Source: JASFWK01 sp050049355 (GTDB lineage Bacteria > Chloroflexota > Anaerolineae > B4-G1 > DUEL01). Taken from it: a stretch of 43,362 nucleotides of DNA. Below are positions 1 through 7,589 of the stretch, one piece after another (the stretch's first letter is position 1; each line of letters starts with the position of its first letter). The notes below the pieces were generated by a model, which saw only the letters and a list, made by a program, of their open reading frames with translations, made no database searches and was not told the DNA's origin. The stretch lies in NCBI GenBank assembly GCA_050049355.1, contig JASFWK010000008.1, forward strand, positions 1-43,362. The letters are read 5' to 3'. Both the position numbers and the translations under genes were made by a program.

Positions 1-506
1 CTGAAGCCCCAACAGGCCAGAACTGTCTCATACATCGCTGGGATCTCAAGGTCGATAAGGCGCCCGCTGCGTACCGGTCCCACGCGCTCTGCATCCCGCC
101 CCAAATAGACCGCGGTCCAGCGCGTGCCTCGGTCCCAGCCCTCGTTGTAGTGCTCAAATATCAGGTCGGCGCTGTTGATGCCCGCCTGAGGGCGCACGTA
201 CTGCGGGGGCCAATTGGAGAGCTTGATCGCCACCGGCACGCGGTCCAGCAGGCTGGGATCATCCACGCTCTCGCCGGTCAGTGGGTTGACATAGGGAGAG
301 AGGGTAGGCGTGGGAGTGGGCGCAGGGGTCGAGGTAGGTGACAGGGATGTAGGGGTGATCTCAGGCTGGGGGGTCCGGGTCGGGGTTGAGGTCGCCTCAA
401 CGGCTGGTTGACCACACCTTACCAGTCCACCTACCAGCGCAGCCAGCATCATAAGCGCCGTCACGCCGCTCAACGCACGGAGTCGAATCACGTGCGGGTT
501 CATCAT
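1..506 (-). CDS. DUF3048 (YerB-like) lipoprotein-like protein, partial
   Basis: The reading frame enters from the left edge and its N-terminus lies in the window (168 codons visible, C-terminus missing). The start is the ATG at 506, with AAAGG eight bases upstream. Residues 5-30 are a hydrophobic export signal ending near a Cys (LVRCG); this is a poor lipobox, so lipidation is uncertain. A Thr/Pro linker follows, then a segment with the hallmarks of DUF3048: YVNPLTGE, RVPVAIKLSN, the P-Q-A-G-I-N-S-A-D-L-I-F-E motif and GPVRSGR. DUF3048 proteins are exported and poorly characterised (Bacillus YerB). The gene follows the VIT/vWA gene on the same strand after 144 bases holding a perfect hairpin and a possible promoter, so it may be transcribed separately. 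Confidence 0.85.
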   Translation of the reverse strand, partial: MMNPHVIRLRALSGVTALMMLAALVGGLVRCGQPAVEATSTPTRTPQPEITPTSLSPTSTPAPTPTPTLSPYVNPLTGESVDDPSLLDRVPVAIKLSNWPPQYVRPQAGINSADLIFEHYNEGWDRGTRWTAVYLGRDAERVGPVRSGRLIDLEIPAMYETVLACWGF

Positions 507-545
507 TGACATCACCTTTCCCGGAGGACTTGGAGAACGGGCGGT

Positions 546-573
546 ATTATAACACAGACACAAGACGGGACAA
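546..573 (-). promoter_or_regulatory. Possible sigma70 promoter for the DUF3048 gene
   Basis: On the minus strand TATAAT (551-546) is preceded by TTGTCC (573-568) with a 16-base spacer. The -10 is a perfect match and the -35 matches four of six positions. It lies about 40 bases upstream of the start at 506, just after the hairpin at 582-619. Confidence 0.45.
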
Positions 574-581
574 GACACAAG

Positions 582-619
582 CACAGACTTCCGAAGTGTG
601 TGCACTTCGGAAGTCTGTG
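582..619. repeat. Perfect 17-bp inverted repeat, hairpin with 4-nt loop
   Basis: Arms 582-598 and 603-619 are perfectly complementary around the loop TGTG. The core is CACTTCGGAAGT. It lies 32 bases beyond the stop of the VIT/vWA gene, so it could act as its terminator, but no clear T-run follows in that direction. It could equally be a dispersed intergenic palindrome. Confidence 0.75.
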
Positions 620-650
620 AAGAGTTCCTTGGGAGAAGTCCTGCCGCCCG

Positions 651-2975
651 CTACCTGTTCAGCCGCACCCACAGGACCGCAGCCGTCAGCGCGCCAACCA
701 TCATCAAGCCCACACCTGGGCAGATGCTATCCTCTGGTTCAATCTCGATCGGCCGCTCACTGGTCACCGGACCTGTCGAAGATTCTGGAGTATGAGTGGG
801 CGGGACCTCCACCGGACCGGTTTCCTCGCTCACCACCTCGTATGCCGTCCCCTCAGCGACGAACAAGACGCGACTGCCCACGGCAAAGTACTCACCCCAC
901 TCCGGACGGGAGGCGAGCAGGTCGAAGTAGGCCTCGGAGCCAAAGCCTACCTGCACCGGCGCCATCATCTCAGGATCGAAAGTGGTATCGGTCCACACGC
1001 CCTCGCGCAGGATGAAGGTCTTGCCATGGGCGTGCCTGACAGCCCGCGCCGCCTCGACGGGCAGCATTCCATAGTTCGCCGCATCGGCTCCACGGAGGCG
1101 GGCCTCTTGCTCGGCCATCTCCACCGCCGGCGCACCCTGCGCGGGCGCGGTCGGCAACGCCCGGAACTCCTCAGCTGCCTCCTCCCGTCCACCCTCGGTC
1201 CACAGGTCCTCCTGGATCAGGAACGAGGTGTAGGGCGTAATGATACCATAGCGTGTGCTCAGTTCGATCACCGCATCCACCCACTCCTCCCGCTCGCCGT
1301 GGAGACGAATCTGGGTGAGCAGATACCCAATCTTGCGCGCAGCCCACAGGCGGGGGATGAACCTATCGCCCCCTTGACTGCGAAACGTTCCCTCGTAGAC
1401 CAACTCTCGCTGCTCCCCCCCTACCTGGCCAGCGAGTGTGATTTGCACAGGCCCCTCGCCTCGATAGCGCCCAGCCAGGATCAACTGAGTGCCGGCAAAG
1501 AGATCCGGTAGGGGGTCAGGGTAGGTATCAGAGACCAGCACGTCGTCGAAGTCCAGTTCGATGTCAGTAAGCACGGGCGTTCTCATCTTGGCATAGAAAG
1601 CGGAGACTTCCTCGTCAATCCGCTCATGGGGGCGCACATAGCCGCTTGCCCCCCGATGCTGTTCAGCCAGGGTATCCAGCAGCGTGGTGTTAACGTCGTC
1701 CCCGACGCCGAATGGGAACAGCCGCACATTCTCGGGCGCAGTGGCCCTCACGTTGGACAGAATCTGCTCGATCTCGGTCACTCCCTCGGTGGGGAGACCG
1801 TCGGTGAGGAAGATAAGCACCGCGGGGCGCTGGGGATCGCTCTGCAGCAGTCCTTGACCTTCGGTCAAGGACGCCAGTGCCTCCAGAAGCGCTCGATTGA
1901 TATCCGTTCCACCAACAGCGTTCAGTCGCTGCACCCAGGGGATGGCCTCCCTAGCCTCCGAAGCGGGACGGAGGTCCAGGGCATATCGGCTCAACCCGGT
2001 GGAGAATGCGATGATGTTGAAGCGATCCTGGGAATTGAGGTGCTCCAGCACATAAGTCAGCGCATCCTTCGCCTGTTCGATCTTCTCCCCCTCCATCGAG
2101 CCGGATGTGTCCAGGACCAAGACAACGTCCCTGGGAACCACCTCCGCATCCTCCGTCTCAACGGTCGGAGCGACCAGAAGCAAGAAGAAGCCATCGGCGG
2201 GTGGTTCTCGATAGGTGAGCAGATTCAGCCCCACATCCCCCGGGCTCACCGTATAGACCAGATCGAAATCCTGTTCGGGCAGGACGTCCATCTCTTCGTA
2301 GCCGACGGTCGCCTCGTAGTCCCCTTCTCGCTGGATGAAGACACGATCCTGGTGCGTTGGAGAGTAGAGCGCGCGGATGGGGTCAGGAGAGCGGATCTCG
2401 ACGCGGATGGAGCATTCCTCTAGAGGACGGGCGGAGAAACGCTCGGTATTCAGAGGATAGGAGTACCGCACCAAGCCATTCTCCACCGGCAAGACCTGGG
2501 TGTATTCCAGCTGGATACGTCGCTCGCCGCCGGGCGGAATGGGGAAGATGCGAGCCTGGACGGCATCGCGGCCGACGTACTCCAGAAGCGCGGGGTCACG
2601 GCGGCGGCGGACGATATCTTCGTAGATAGCACGAGCCTCGTCGGCCTCCAGGATCTCCGCCTGGATGGGCTCTCCATCCACCCACATCGTGAAGTTGGAA
2701 ACAGTGGCTCCCTCTGGGAGCGGGAAGACATAAGTTCCTTCTGCCTCCCACTCGTGTTCATTGACAAAGACCTGATCAACGCGGGTGGTCGCCACTTGGT
2801 CCTCGATGGTGACGGTGACTCGATGGTAACGGATGGTGAGCCAGATCGGTTCCGGCTCGGGGATGGGAGGGGGGTCGGGGATGATTATCCCGTCGGCCAG
2901 CGCGGGCACTGCCACCGCCAAGAGCGTCACAACAGTCATCGCGGCGGTTACCGTTAAGAAGCAGTATCTCCTCAT
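651..2975 (-). CDS. VIT and von Willebrand factor A domain surface protein
   Basis: 774 residues. A signal peptide (about 1-28, cleavage near ALADG) is followed by a VIT (vault/inter-alpha-trypsin) domain at about 45-170. A von Willebrand A domain follows at about 283-460 with an intact metal-ion-dependent adhesion site, DTSGS at 289-293. After a beta-rich region and a Thr/Pro/Ser linker the protein ends in one hydrophobic helix and RLNR, so it is probably anchored in the membrane and faces outward. The VIT plus vWA pair is found in inter-alpha-trypsin inhibitor heavy-chain-like proteins; bacterial members probably bind proteins or polymers through the metal site. The ATG at 2975 has AAGGAG upstream. 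The substrate is unknown. Confidence 0.9.
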   Translation of the reverse strand: MRRYCFLTVTAAMTVVTLLAVAVPALADGIIIPDPPPIPEPEPIWLTIRYHRVTVTIEDQVATTRVDQVFVNEHEWEAEGTYVFPLPEGATVSNFTMWVDGEPIQAEILEADEARAIYEDIVRRRRDPALLEYVGRDAVQARIFPIPPGGERRIQLEYTQVLPVENGLVRYSYPLNTERFSARPLEECSIRVEIRSPDPIRALYSPTHQDRVFIQREGDYEATVGYEEMDVLPEQDFDLVYTVSPGDVGLNLLTYREPPADGFFLLLVAPTVETEDAEVVPRDVVLVLDTSGSMEGEKIEQAKDALTYVLEHLNSQDRFNIIAFSTGLSRYALDLRPASEAREAIPWVQRLNAVGGTDINRALLEALASLTEGQGLLQSDPQRPAVLIFLTDGLPTEGVTEIEQILSNVRATAPENVRLFPFGVGDDVNTTLLDTLAEQHRGASGYVRPHERIDEEVSAFYAKMRTPVLTDIELDFDDVLVSDTYPDPLPDLFAGTQLILAGRYRGEGPVQITLAGQVGGEQRELVYEGTFRSQGGDRFIPRLWAARKIGYLLTQIRLHGEREEWVDAVIELSTRYGIITPYTSFLIQEDLWTEGGREEAAEEFRALPTAPAQGAPAVEMAEQEARLRGADAANYGMLPVEAARAVRHAHGKTFILREGVWTDTTFDPEMMAPVQVGFGSEAYFDLLASRPEWGEYFAVGSRVLFVAEGTAYEVVSEETGPVEVPPTHTPESSTGPVTSERPIEIEPEDSICPGVGLMMVGALTAAVLWVRLNR

Positions 2976-3229
2976 CGCTTATCTCCTTCTCTGACCACTT
3001 GAACTGAGGTGGGACTCCACTTTTCTGACGTTGTGTGGGCGGCCAGTGTTCCGTCGAATAGAGACCGACGGCATGGGAGCGTTTTCTATGGCCAGAGAGC
3101 ACGCTGACGCAGGATCTCCGAGGTCCTCAGGGGCCAGGACTCCCAATGGGTCGAATGGGACTGGAAGACACGTTGGTGTGTCAACGGATCGTGCTGGAAT
3201 AGTTCGATCACTCTGCACTCATCAAGATT
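2976..3229. other. Intergenic region left of the IS element
   Basis: About 250 bases between the VIT/vWA start and the left end of the insertion sequence. Only the ribosome binding site of the VIT/vWA gene is clear here. Short open frames on both strands have no start signal or recognisable composition. No convincing promoter was found. Confidence 0.5.
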
Positions 3230-3230
3230 C

Positions 3231-3245
3231 ACTATCTTTGCACTT
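3231..3245 (+). repeat. Left terminal inverted repeat of the IS
   Basis: Fifteen bases, exact reverse complement of 4637-4651. It carries the outer end of the element. Confidence 0.9.
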
Positions 3246-3325
3246 TACCAATAGCTGACTAGCGGACACGGCCCACCCGAGGGATAATTGGCTGCGTCAA
3301 CAAACCATATTCCCGGAGGTGAGCC

Positions 3326-4627
3326 GTGCCCAAGCCTATTGTATGCCTTTCCGACGCTCTGCGCCAGTTCCTGGAGAACTTTCGCCCCTGTTTCAGCCGG
3401 CGCCAGTGGAAGTACTTCGTCACCGTACTGCTGGGGCTGGTTGAATGTGAAGGGCGGAGCACCCTCAGGGGATGTCTGCGTTGCGTTGGAGAGAAGGTCA
3501 GTCTCTCTGGGCTCTCTCGCTTTCTGAGTCGCTGGCCTTGGGCTCCCGCCGAAGCAGCAATGGTCTGGCTGACCCGTTTCCGCTGGCAGATGGCGCCATT
3601 GGTCAGGGCTGACCACCTCCGTCAACAGGCTCAACGACGGAAGCGTCGAGGCCGTCCTCGGGCAACTGTGGTTACAGGTTTCCTGATACTCGATGATTCG
3701 GTCCACACCAAGCCCAAGGGACGGAAGATGGGAGGCTTGGGGCGCCATTACTCCGGCACCGAGAAACGAGTGGTACGAGGACATTGTCTCTTCACCGGCC
3801 TGTATGTGTTGCTGGGTCGTCGCTGCCCGTTGCTGCCGCGGCTCTATCGGCAGAAAGCAGTCTGTGAGAGAGAGGGAGTACCCTTTCAGAGCAAGATCGA
3901 CATGGCCGTTGAGGAGATTGAGCAGTTCGAGCCGGTTGCTGGTACCCATACTCACGTGGTGGTCGACAGCTGGTATCACTGCACACGGGTGCGCAAGGCA
4001 GCCCAGAAACGGAACTGGGACTTCAGTGGAGGGTTGAAGAGCAATCGCAGGATGCGTATCATCGATCAAGATGGTAACCGTCAGTGGCTCAGTTTGGCTG
4101 AGTATGCGGCCACGCTGGAGCCAGAGGATTGGCAAGAGGCGACTTGGCCCTCCCAGCAAGGTGGCCACACGGTGTACGTGCATGCGGTACGCAGTTGGGT
4201 GCGGAAGTTGGGCCCCACCTTGGTGCTGATCACCCGTCTCAGCCTGGACCAACCGCTGAAGCAGGCTCGCTACTGGGGAAGCACTCTGGTGAATGCCGTC
4301 GCCCAGACTGTCATCGACATCCTGGCCATCCGCTGGGACATTGAGGTCTTCTTTGAAGACCTCAAGGATCTCCTGGGCAGCGACCATTACCAACTGATGA
4401 GTGCCAAAGCCATTGTCCGTTTCTGGACCCTGGCCTCCTGTTTGGCCTGCTTTCTTGATGAGCATCGCACCTATCTTCAAGAGGAGCGAGCCGGAGCCCA
4501 CGTCACCCTGGGCGATGCTTGTCGTGACATCCGGGCTGAACATCAACACAACTTCCTGTTATGGCTGGAGGAACACTTCCGTTCCGGCGCGAAAGCCACA
4601 CAGGTCTACGATCGCTTGCGCGCCTGA
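3326..4627 (+). CDS. DDE transposase of the IS element
   Basis: 433 residues. Start GTG at 3326 with GGAGG six bases upstream (3315-3319). A basic helical N-terminus (about 1-115, with the KRRGRPR patch) is probably the DNA-binding part. The RNase H-like catalytic core shows the first Asp in ILDDSVHTK (123/124), the second in VVVDSW (214) and a candidate Glu in RWDIEVFFEDLK (340 or 344). This layout is shared by IS701 and IS4-group transposases; GRHYSGT resembles the IS701 motif RQYSGT. It catalyses cut-and-paste movement of the surrounding element. The frame is uninterrupted. A long open frame on the opposite strand is an artefact of codon composition. Confidence 0.9.
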   Translation: MPKPIVCLSDALRQFLENFRPCFSRRQWKYFVTVLLGLVECEGRSTLRGCLRCVGEKVSLSGLSRFLSRWPWAPAEAAMVWLTRFRWQMAPLVRADHLRQQAQRRKRRGRPRATVVTGFLILDDSVHTKPKGRKMGGLGRHYSGTEKRVVRGHCLFTGLYVLLGRRCPLLPRLYRQKAVCEREGVPFQSKIDMAVEEIEQFEPVAGTHTHVVVDSWYHCTRVRKAAQKRNWDFSGGLKSNRRMRIIDQDGNRQWLSLAEYAATLEPEDWQEATWPSQQGGHTVYVHAVRSWVRKLGPTLVLITRLSLDQPLKQARYWGSTLVNAVAQTVIDILAIRWDIEVFFEDLKDLLGSDHYQLMSAKAIVRFWTLASCLACFLDEHRTYLQEERAGAHVTLGDACRDIRAEHQHNFLLWLEEHFRSGAKATQVYDRLRA

Positions 4628-4636
4628 CTAATCACG

Positions 4637-4651
4637 AAGTGCAAAGATAGT
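4637..4651 (-). repeat. Right terminal inverted repeat of the IS
   Basis: Exact complement of the left repeat at 3231-3245. It ends 14 bases before the -35 of the LysM promoter, so the insertion landed just upstream of a working promoter rather than inside it. Confidence 0.9.
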
Positions 4652-4665
4652 AAAGATTGTTGGTG

Positions 4666-4694
4666 TTGTAATTTGCTGCGAAATGCTGTATAAT
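4666..4694 (+). promoter_or_regulatory. Sigma70 promoter of the LysM gene
   Basis: TTGTAA (4666-4671), a 17-base spacer and TATAAT (4689-4694), about 50 bases upstream of the LysM start. The -35 begins 13 bases beyond the right end of the IS. Confidence 0.7.
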
Positions 4695-4744
4695 CAGATA
4701 GAAGATCTTCGGTCTGCTCACTCCTCGGGAGAAGGAGGTGCGAG

Positions 4745-5203
4745 ATGAAAAGAGCAGTCCTCATTCTGGCGATAACCCTGCTATTAGCTCTGGTTATTTC
4801 GCCTACGGTCAGCGCAGCGCCGCCGGAGTGGACCATCCTGGGCTACCACACCGTCAGGTCGGGGGAGACCCTGTTCTGCATTGCCCGTGCCTACGGCGTT
4901 GATCCGTGGGCAATTGCGACCGAGAATGGCATAATCAACCCCAACCTCATTCACCCCGGCGCCGTCCTCGCCATCCCTGCCGTCTACGTTGCCCTCCCCG
5001 CGGGGCCTGTCTGCGTTCGCCAGTTCAGCGTTCAGCCATCGTACTGCACCTGCGCCACGTACTACACGATCATCAGTGGGGACACCCTCACTCGAATTTC
5101 CCTCACTTTCGGCGTGAATATGTGGCGCATCGCCGAGTGCAACGGTATCTTCAACCTCAACTACATCCGAGCCGGCGATACCCTGTGCATCCCAGATCCG
5201 TGA
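4745..5203 (+). CDS. Secreted protein with two LysM domains
   Basis: 152 residues. ATG 4745 is preceded by AAGGAGG. Residues 1-25 form a signal peptide (AxA-type site VSAAP). Two LysM modules follow, about 34-78 (HTVRSGETLFCIARAYGV) and 106-150 (YTIISGDTLTRISLTFGV), joined by a Cys-containing linker (VCVRQF, YCTC). LysM modules bind N-acetylglucosamine polymers such as peptidoglycan. No catalytic domain is present, so the protein probably acts as a cell-envelope binding protein. Cysteines occur in both modules and the linker, so disulfides are possible. The gene stands alone between the IS and a gene-poor region, with its own promoter and a hairpin behind it. Confidence 0.88.
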   Translation: MKRAVLILAITLLLALVISPTVSAAPPEWTILGYHTVRSGETLFCIARAYGVDPWAIATENGIINPNLIHPGAVLAIPAVYVALPAGPVCVRQFSVQPSYCTCATYYTIISGDTLTRISLTFGVNMWRIAECNGIFNLNYIRAGDTLCIPDP

Positions 5204-5229
5204 ACTAGCTGTCGCTTCAATCATTCCCC

Positions 5230-5259
5230 ACCCGGCCGCACGTCTCCGTGCGGCCGGGT
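5230..5259 (+). terminator. Probable terminator of the LysM gene
   Basis: A GC-rich stem of 12-13 bp (5230-5242 with 5247-5259, loop TCTC) lies 27 bases after the stop codon. It is followed by TTCATTT, a weak T-run. Confidence 0.7.
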
Positions 5260-5411
5260 TCATTTGCTGGGCAAAGTCCAGGCGCTCAGCCGAGCACGGG
5301 CTGAGTGCAGAGCCTGAAACACAGAAGATCATCCGCTTCGCTTGGGAAGCCTAGGGCAGACAGCAAGGATCGGATGCCTTCCCAGGAAGTGGACGCCGAG
5401 CAGATGTTCCT

Positions 5412-5765
5412 CTATGACACTGCAGCGTGACGCCCCCTGGTCAGACCATTGATTTCCACTGGAGGCTCATAGACTGGTATCCAGGAGACGATGTGCCATC
5501 CCAAGACTTGGGTTTGGCCCGCTCCTCCAAAGGATACCATTCCGCCAAAGGCGCGCTGTAGTACTAACCTCCCATCTGGTACTATTTTCTCATTGAGTCT
5601 GTGGTGGGCTTCTGTTACAATGGCCCCGACTCTGAACTGGACCAACTTGGTGGTCGGTCGAGGAAGACACCAGCGAGTATGCGGATAACCAAGTTGGTCT
5701 TTGAGTGATCTTCCTGGGGGATTGGGCAGCGCATAGTATGGCAGGATGTACGTGCAAAAGGTGTC
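5412..5765 (-). pseudogene. Possible decayed coding remnant, unidentified
   Basis: The minus strand is open for 117 codons from 5765 to a stop at 5412. There is no good start codon near the top and a stop codon (5768-5766) just upstream. The translation reads like real protein rather than a shadow: it has aromatic and Pro-rich stretches (TYILPYYALPNPPG), then LGYPHTRW, TTKLVQFRVGAIV and NEKIVPDGRLVLQRA. I do not recognise the family. It may be the tail of an inactivated gene whose upstream part has drifted out of frame, or a chance open frame. Confidence 0.3.
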
Positions 5766-5921
5766 TTACGGCTCATGACGTGAACAGCTGCCTCTGCCCA
5801 AGCGCCGCACTAAGCGGTTCTGGAGACGGGATTCCGCTGGAGAAGTTGACAGTCCACACAGTCGCCGTGCCTCTGGCTTCAAGATCACAGGGAGGTAAGC
5901 CACATCATCTCGCACGCTAGC

Positions 5922-7298
5922 TTGAGGGTGCGTCTGCTCGCTATACTACCGTTGGGTCTTGCCCTGGCGTTACTCTGTCTGGCACTCCTGCCATTGGCCG
6001 AAAGCGTGGGGCTGGCGCCAGCGGCACCCGTGCAAGCCTCCGGGCTCCCAGCGCCCACAGGCGTCTACACGACCTATCTACCGCTGGTGCTTCGGAGCTT
6101 CGCCAATGAGCTATTCCCCAATGATCCTCACTTCGACGACGAATGGGGACTGGAGGCAGTGGAGGCCCCCAGAGCTTGGAGCCTTACCTGTGGCTACTCC
6201 TCCGTCACACTTGCTGTCTTGGATACAGGCACCGACCTGGATCACCCAGATCTTGTGGACAAAGTACGAACCGACCTAGATTACGACTTCGTGAATGACG
6301 ACAACGTGGCCGATGATGATGCGGGCCATGGCACCCACGTCTCCGGCATCGCCGCGGCGGCAACGAACAACGAGAGAGGAGTAGCCGGGTTGGGCTGGGA
6401 GACGACGCTCCTGCCCATTAAGGTGTTGGATGACACTGGTTACGGCAACACTGAAGACCTGGCCGACGCCATCCGCTACGCCGCCGATAACGGCGCAGAC
6501 GTCATCAACATGAGCCTGGGAGGAGAAGGAATCTCTTGCTCTGCCGAAGGCCTATGGTACATGCGAGAGGCTATCAGCTATGCTTATGAACAGGGAGTGG
6601 TACTGATAGCGGCGGCCGGAAACACAGGAACGAACACAGACATCTTCCCCGCCAACTGCGAGCACGTCTTGGGCGTGGCTGCAACCTCCTCCAGTGGATC
6701 GAGGGCCACTTACTCCACCTACGGGGACCATGTCAGCGTCGCGGCGCCAGGATCATACATCTACAGCACAGGCTGGGCGGGCGAGGCCTACTGTTCCAGC
6801 GGATACTGCTACAAGAGCGGCACCTCGATGGCCACGCCCCACGTGGCCGGCCTGGCTGCTCTCCTCAGCGCCCACTACCCAGACTATACGCCAGACCAGA
6901 TCGCCTCCGCCATCCTGGATAACGCCGAGGACAGGGGAGCTGAGGGATGGGATCCGTACTATGGCTGCGGCACCATCAATGCCTACCAAGCACTATCTGA
7001 AGGCGCTCATGGTTCCTACCCGGCGTGCCTTGGCACACGAACCTGGGCGGCGGACCCCACTGAAGAGACGCAGATGACGGCAGGCTTCGTGGCTGGCGAG
7101 ATCATCGTTTCCTTCCAGCCGGGGGTTCGTGCAGAGCAGATGACCCTCCGGTATGGGACAAGCGCGGAATTTCTCTCCTCCCTCAATGTCTGGCGTCTGC
7201 ACGTCCGTCCGGGGCAGGAGCAGGCTATCCTGGCCCGCCTCCAGGCTGACCCGGCGGTGGCGCGCGCGGCCCTCAACTACGAGGTCACGGGCTGGTAG
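5922..7298 (+). CDS. Secreted subtilisin-family (S8) serine protease
   Basis: 458 residues. The signal peptide is at about 1-30, followed by a short segment holding YLPLVLRS, a motif common in exported Chloroflexota proteins. The S8 domain (about 75-362) has a complete triad: Asp101 in LAVLDTGTD, His136 in GHGTHVSG and Ser302 in SGTSMATPHVAG, with oxyanion Asn234 in AAGNTG. The last 70 residues (GEIIVSFQPGV through a final LNYEV) resemble the fervidolysin-type propeptide that normally precedes the catalytic domain, so the domain order is unusual. The start is uncertain: TTG 5922 or GTG 5928 both give a good signal peptide, and the GGAGG near 5891 is about 26 bases away. Confidence 0.9.
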   Translation: MRVRLLAILPLGLALALLCLALLPLAESVGLAPAAPVQASGLPAPTGVYTTYLPLVLRSFANELFPNDPHFDDEWGLEAVEAPRAWSLTCGYSSVTLAVLDTGTDLDHPDLVDKVRTDLDYDFVNDDNVADDDAGHGTHVSGIAAAATNNERGVAGLGWETTLLPIKVLDDTGYGNTEDLADAIRYAADNGADVINMSLGGEGISCSAEGLWYMREAISYAYEQGVVLIAAAGNTGTNTDIFPANCEHVLGVAATSSSGSRATYSTYGDHVSVAAPGSYIYSTGWAGEAYCSSGYCYKSGTSMATPHVAGLAALLSAHYPDYTPDQIASAILDNAEDRGAEGWDPYYGCGTINAYQALSEGAHGSYPACLGTRTWAADPTEETQMTAGFVAGEIIVSFQPGVRAEQMTLRYGTSAEFLSSLNVWRLHVRPGQEQAILARLQADPAVARAALNYEVTGW

Positions 7299-7492
7299 CA
7301 TCCCGCCGCTCCGCATCCTGGTCACAACTTCGCACCTGCCATCCTCACCTGACCTACTAGCGATAACCCATATCTCACCGCCGAGACGTGGAGAGAGGAA
7401 AAGTTCCAACTCTGCGCCTCTGGGGTGGACAGACGTCCGGGCCAATTGCTCGTTGCGTGGACGTGACTTGGGATTCACCAGCCCACCTACAT

Positions 7493-7521
7493 TTGACCAG
7501 ATCACGCTTTTCATATATCAT
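7493..7521 (+). promoter_or_regulatory. Strong sigma70 promoter of purA
   Basis: TTGACC (7493-7498), a 17-base spacer and TATCAT (7516-7521); each box differs from consensus at one position. The predicted start is near 7528, about 60 bases before purA. Confidence 0.75.
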
Positions 7522-7530
7522 GCCTAGGGA

Positions 7531-7559
7531 AGGCGGTCCTGGCGTTCCCCGGACCGCCT
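7531..7559 (+). terminator. Hairpin in the purA leader
   Basis: A perfect 9-bp GC-rich stem (7531-7539 with 7551-7559, 11-nt loop) is followed by CTTCATTT. It lies within the first bases of the predicted purA transcript, so it is either an attenuator or a 5'-end stabiliser. Alternatively it ends transcripts from the upstream subtilase gene, whose stop is 232 bases away. Confidence 0.55.
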
Positions 7560-7589
7560 CTTCATTTGCCAATGACGTGGAGGTGTGAG

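Larger units (their letters stand above)
3230..4652 (+). mobile_element. Complete insertion sequence, DDE transposase, IS701/IS4-like
   Basis: The element is bounded by inverted repeats: ACTATCTTTGCACTT at 3231-3245 and its exact complement at 4637-4651. Taking one more base on each side, it is flanked by a direct repeat AAGATT (3224-3229 and 4653-4658), a probable 6-bp target duplication. Length is about 1.42 kb with one transposase gene filling it. The matching ends and intact gene suggest recent and possibly active insertion. The family is assigned only from the style of the transposase; a 6-bp duplication is not the classic 4 bp of IS701. Confidence 0.9.
5204..5921. other. Gene-poor stretch of about 700 bases
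   Basis: Apart from the terminator at 5230-5259 and the possible remnant at 5412-5765, I see no gene here. Short plus-strand frames lack ribosome binding sites and family features. The subtilase ribosome binding site (GGAGG near 5891) is unusually far from its start. Confidence 0.5.

Noticed and set aside
1626..2423. 265-codon plus-strand frame
   Set aside because: Antisense to the VIT/vWA gene, which has signal peptide, MIDAS and membrane anchor.
3245..4549. 434-codon open frame antisense to the transposase
   Set aside because: It lies entirely opposite a transposase with intact catalytic motifs, has no ribosome binding site and gives a low-complexity-like translation without family features.
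5705..5920. 71-codon plus-strand frame before the subtilase
   Set aside because: No ribosome binding site and no recognisable features; it overlaps the region where the minus strand looks more coding-like.
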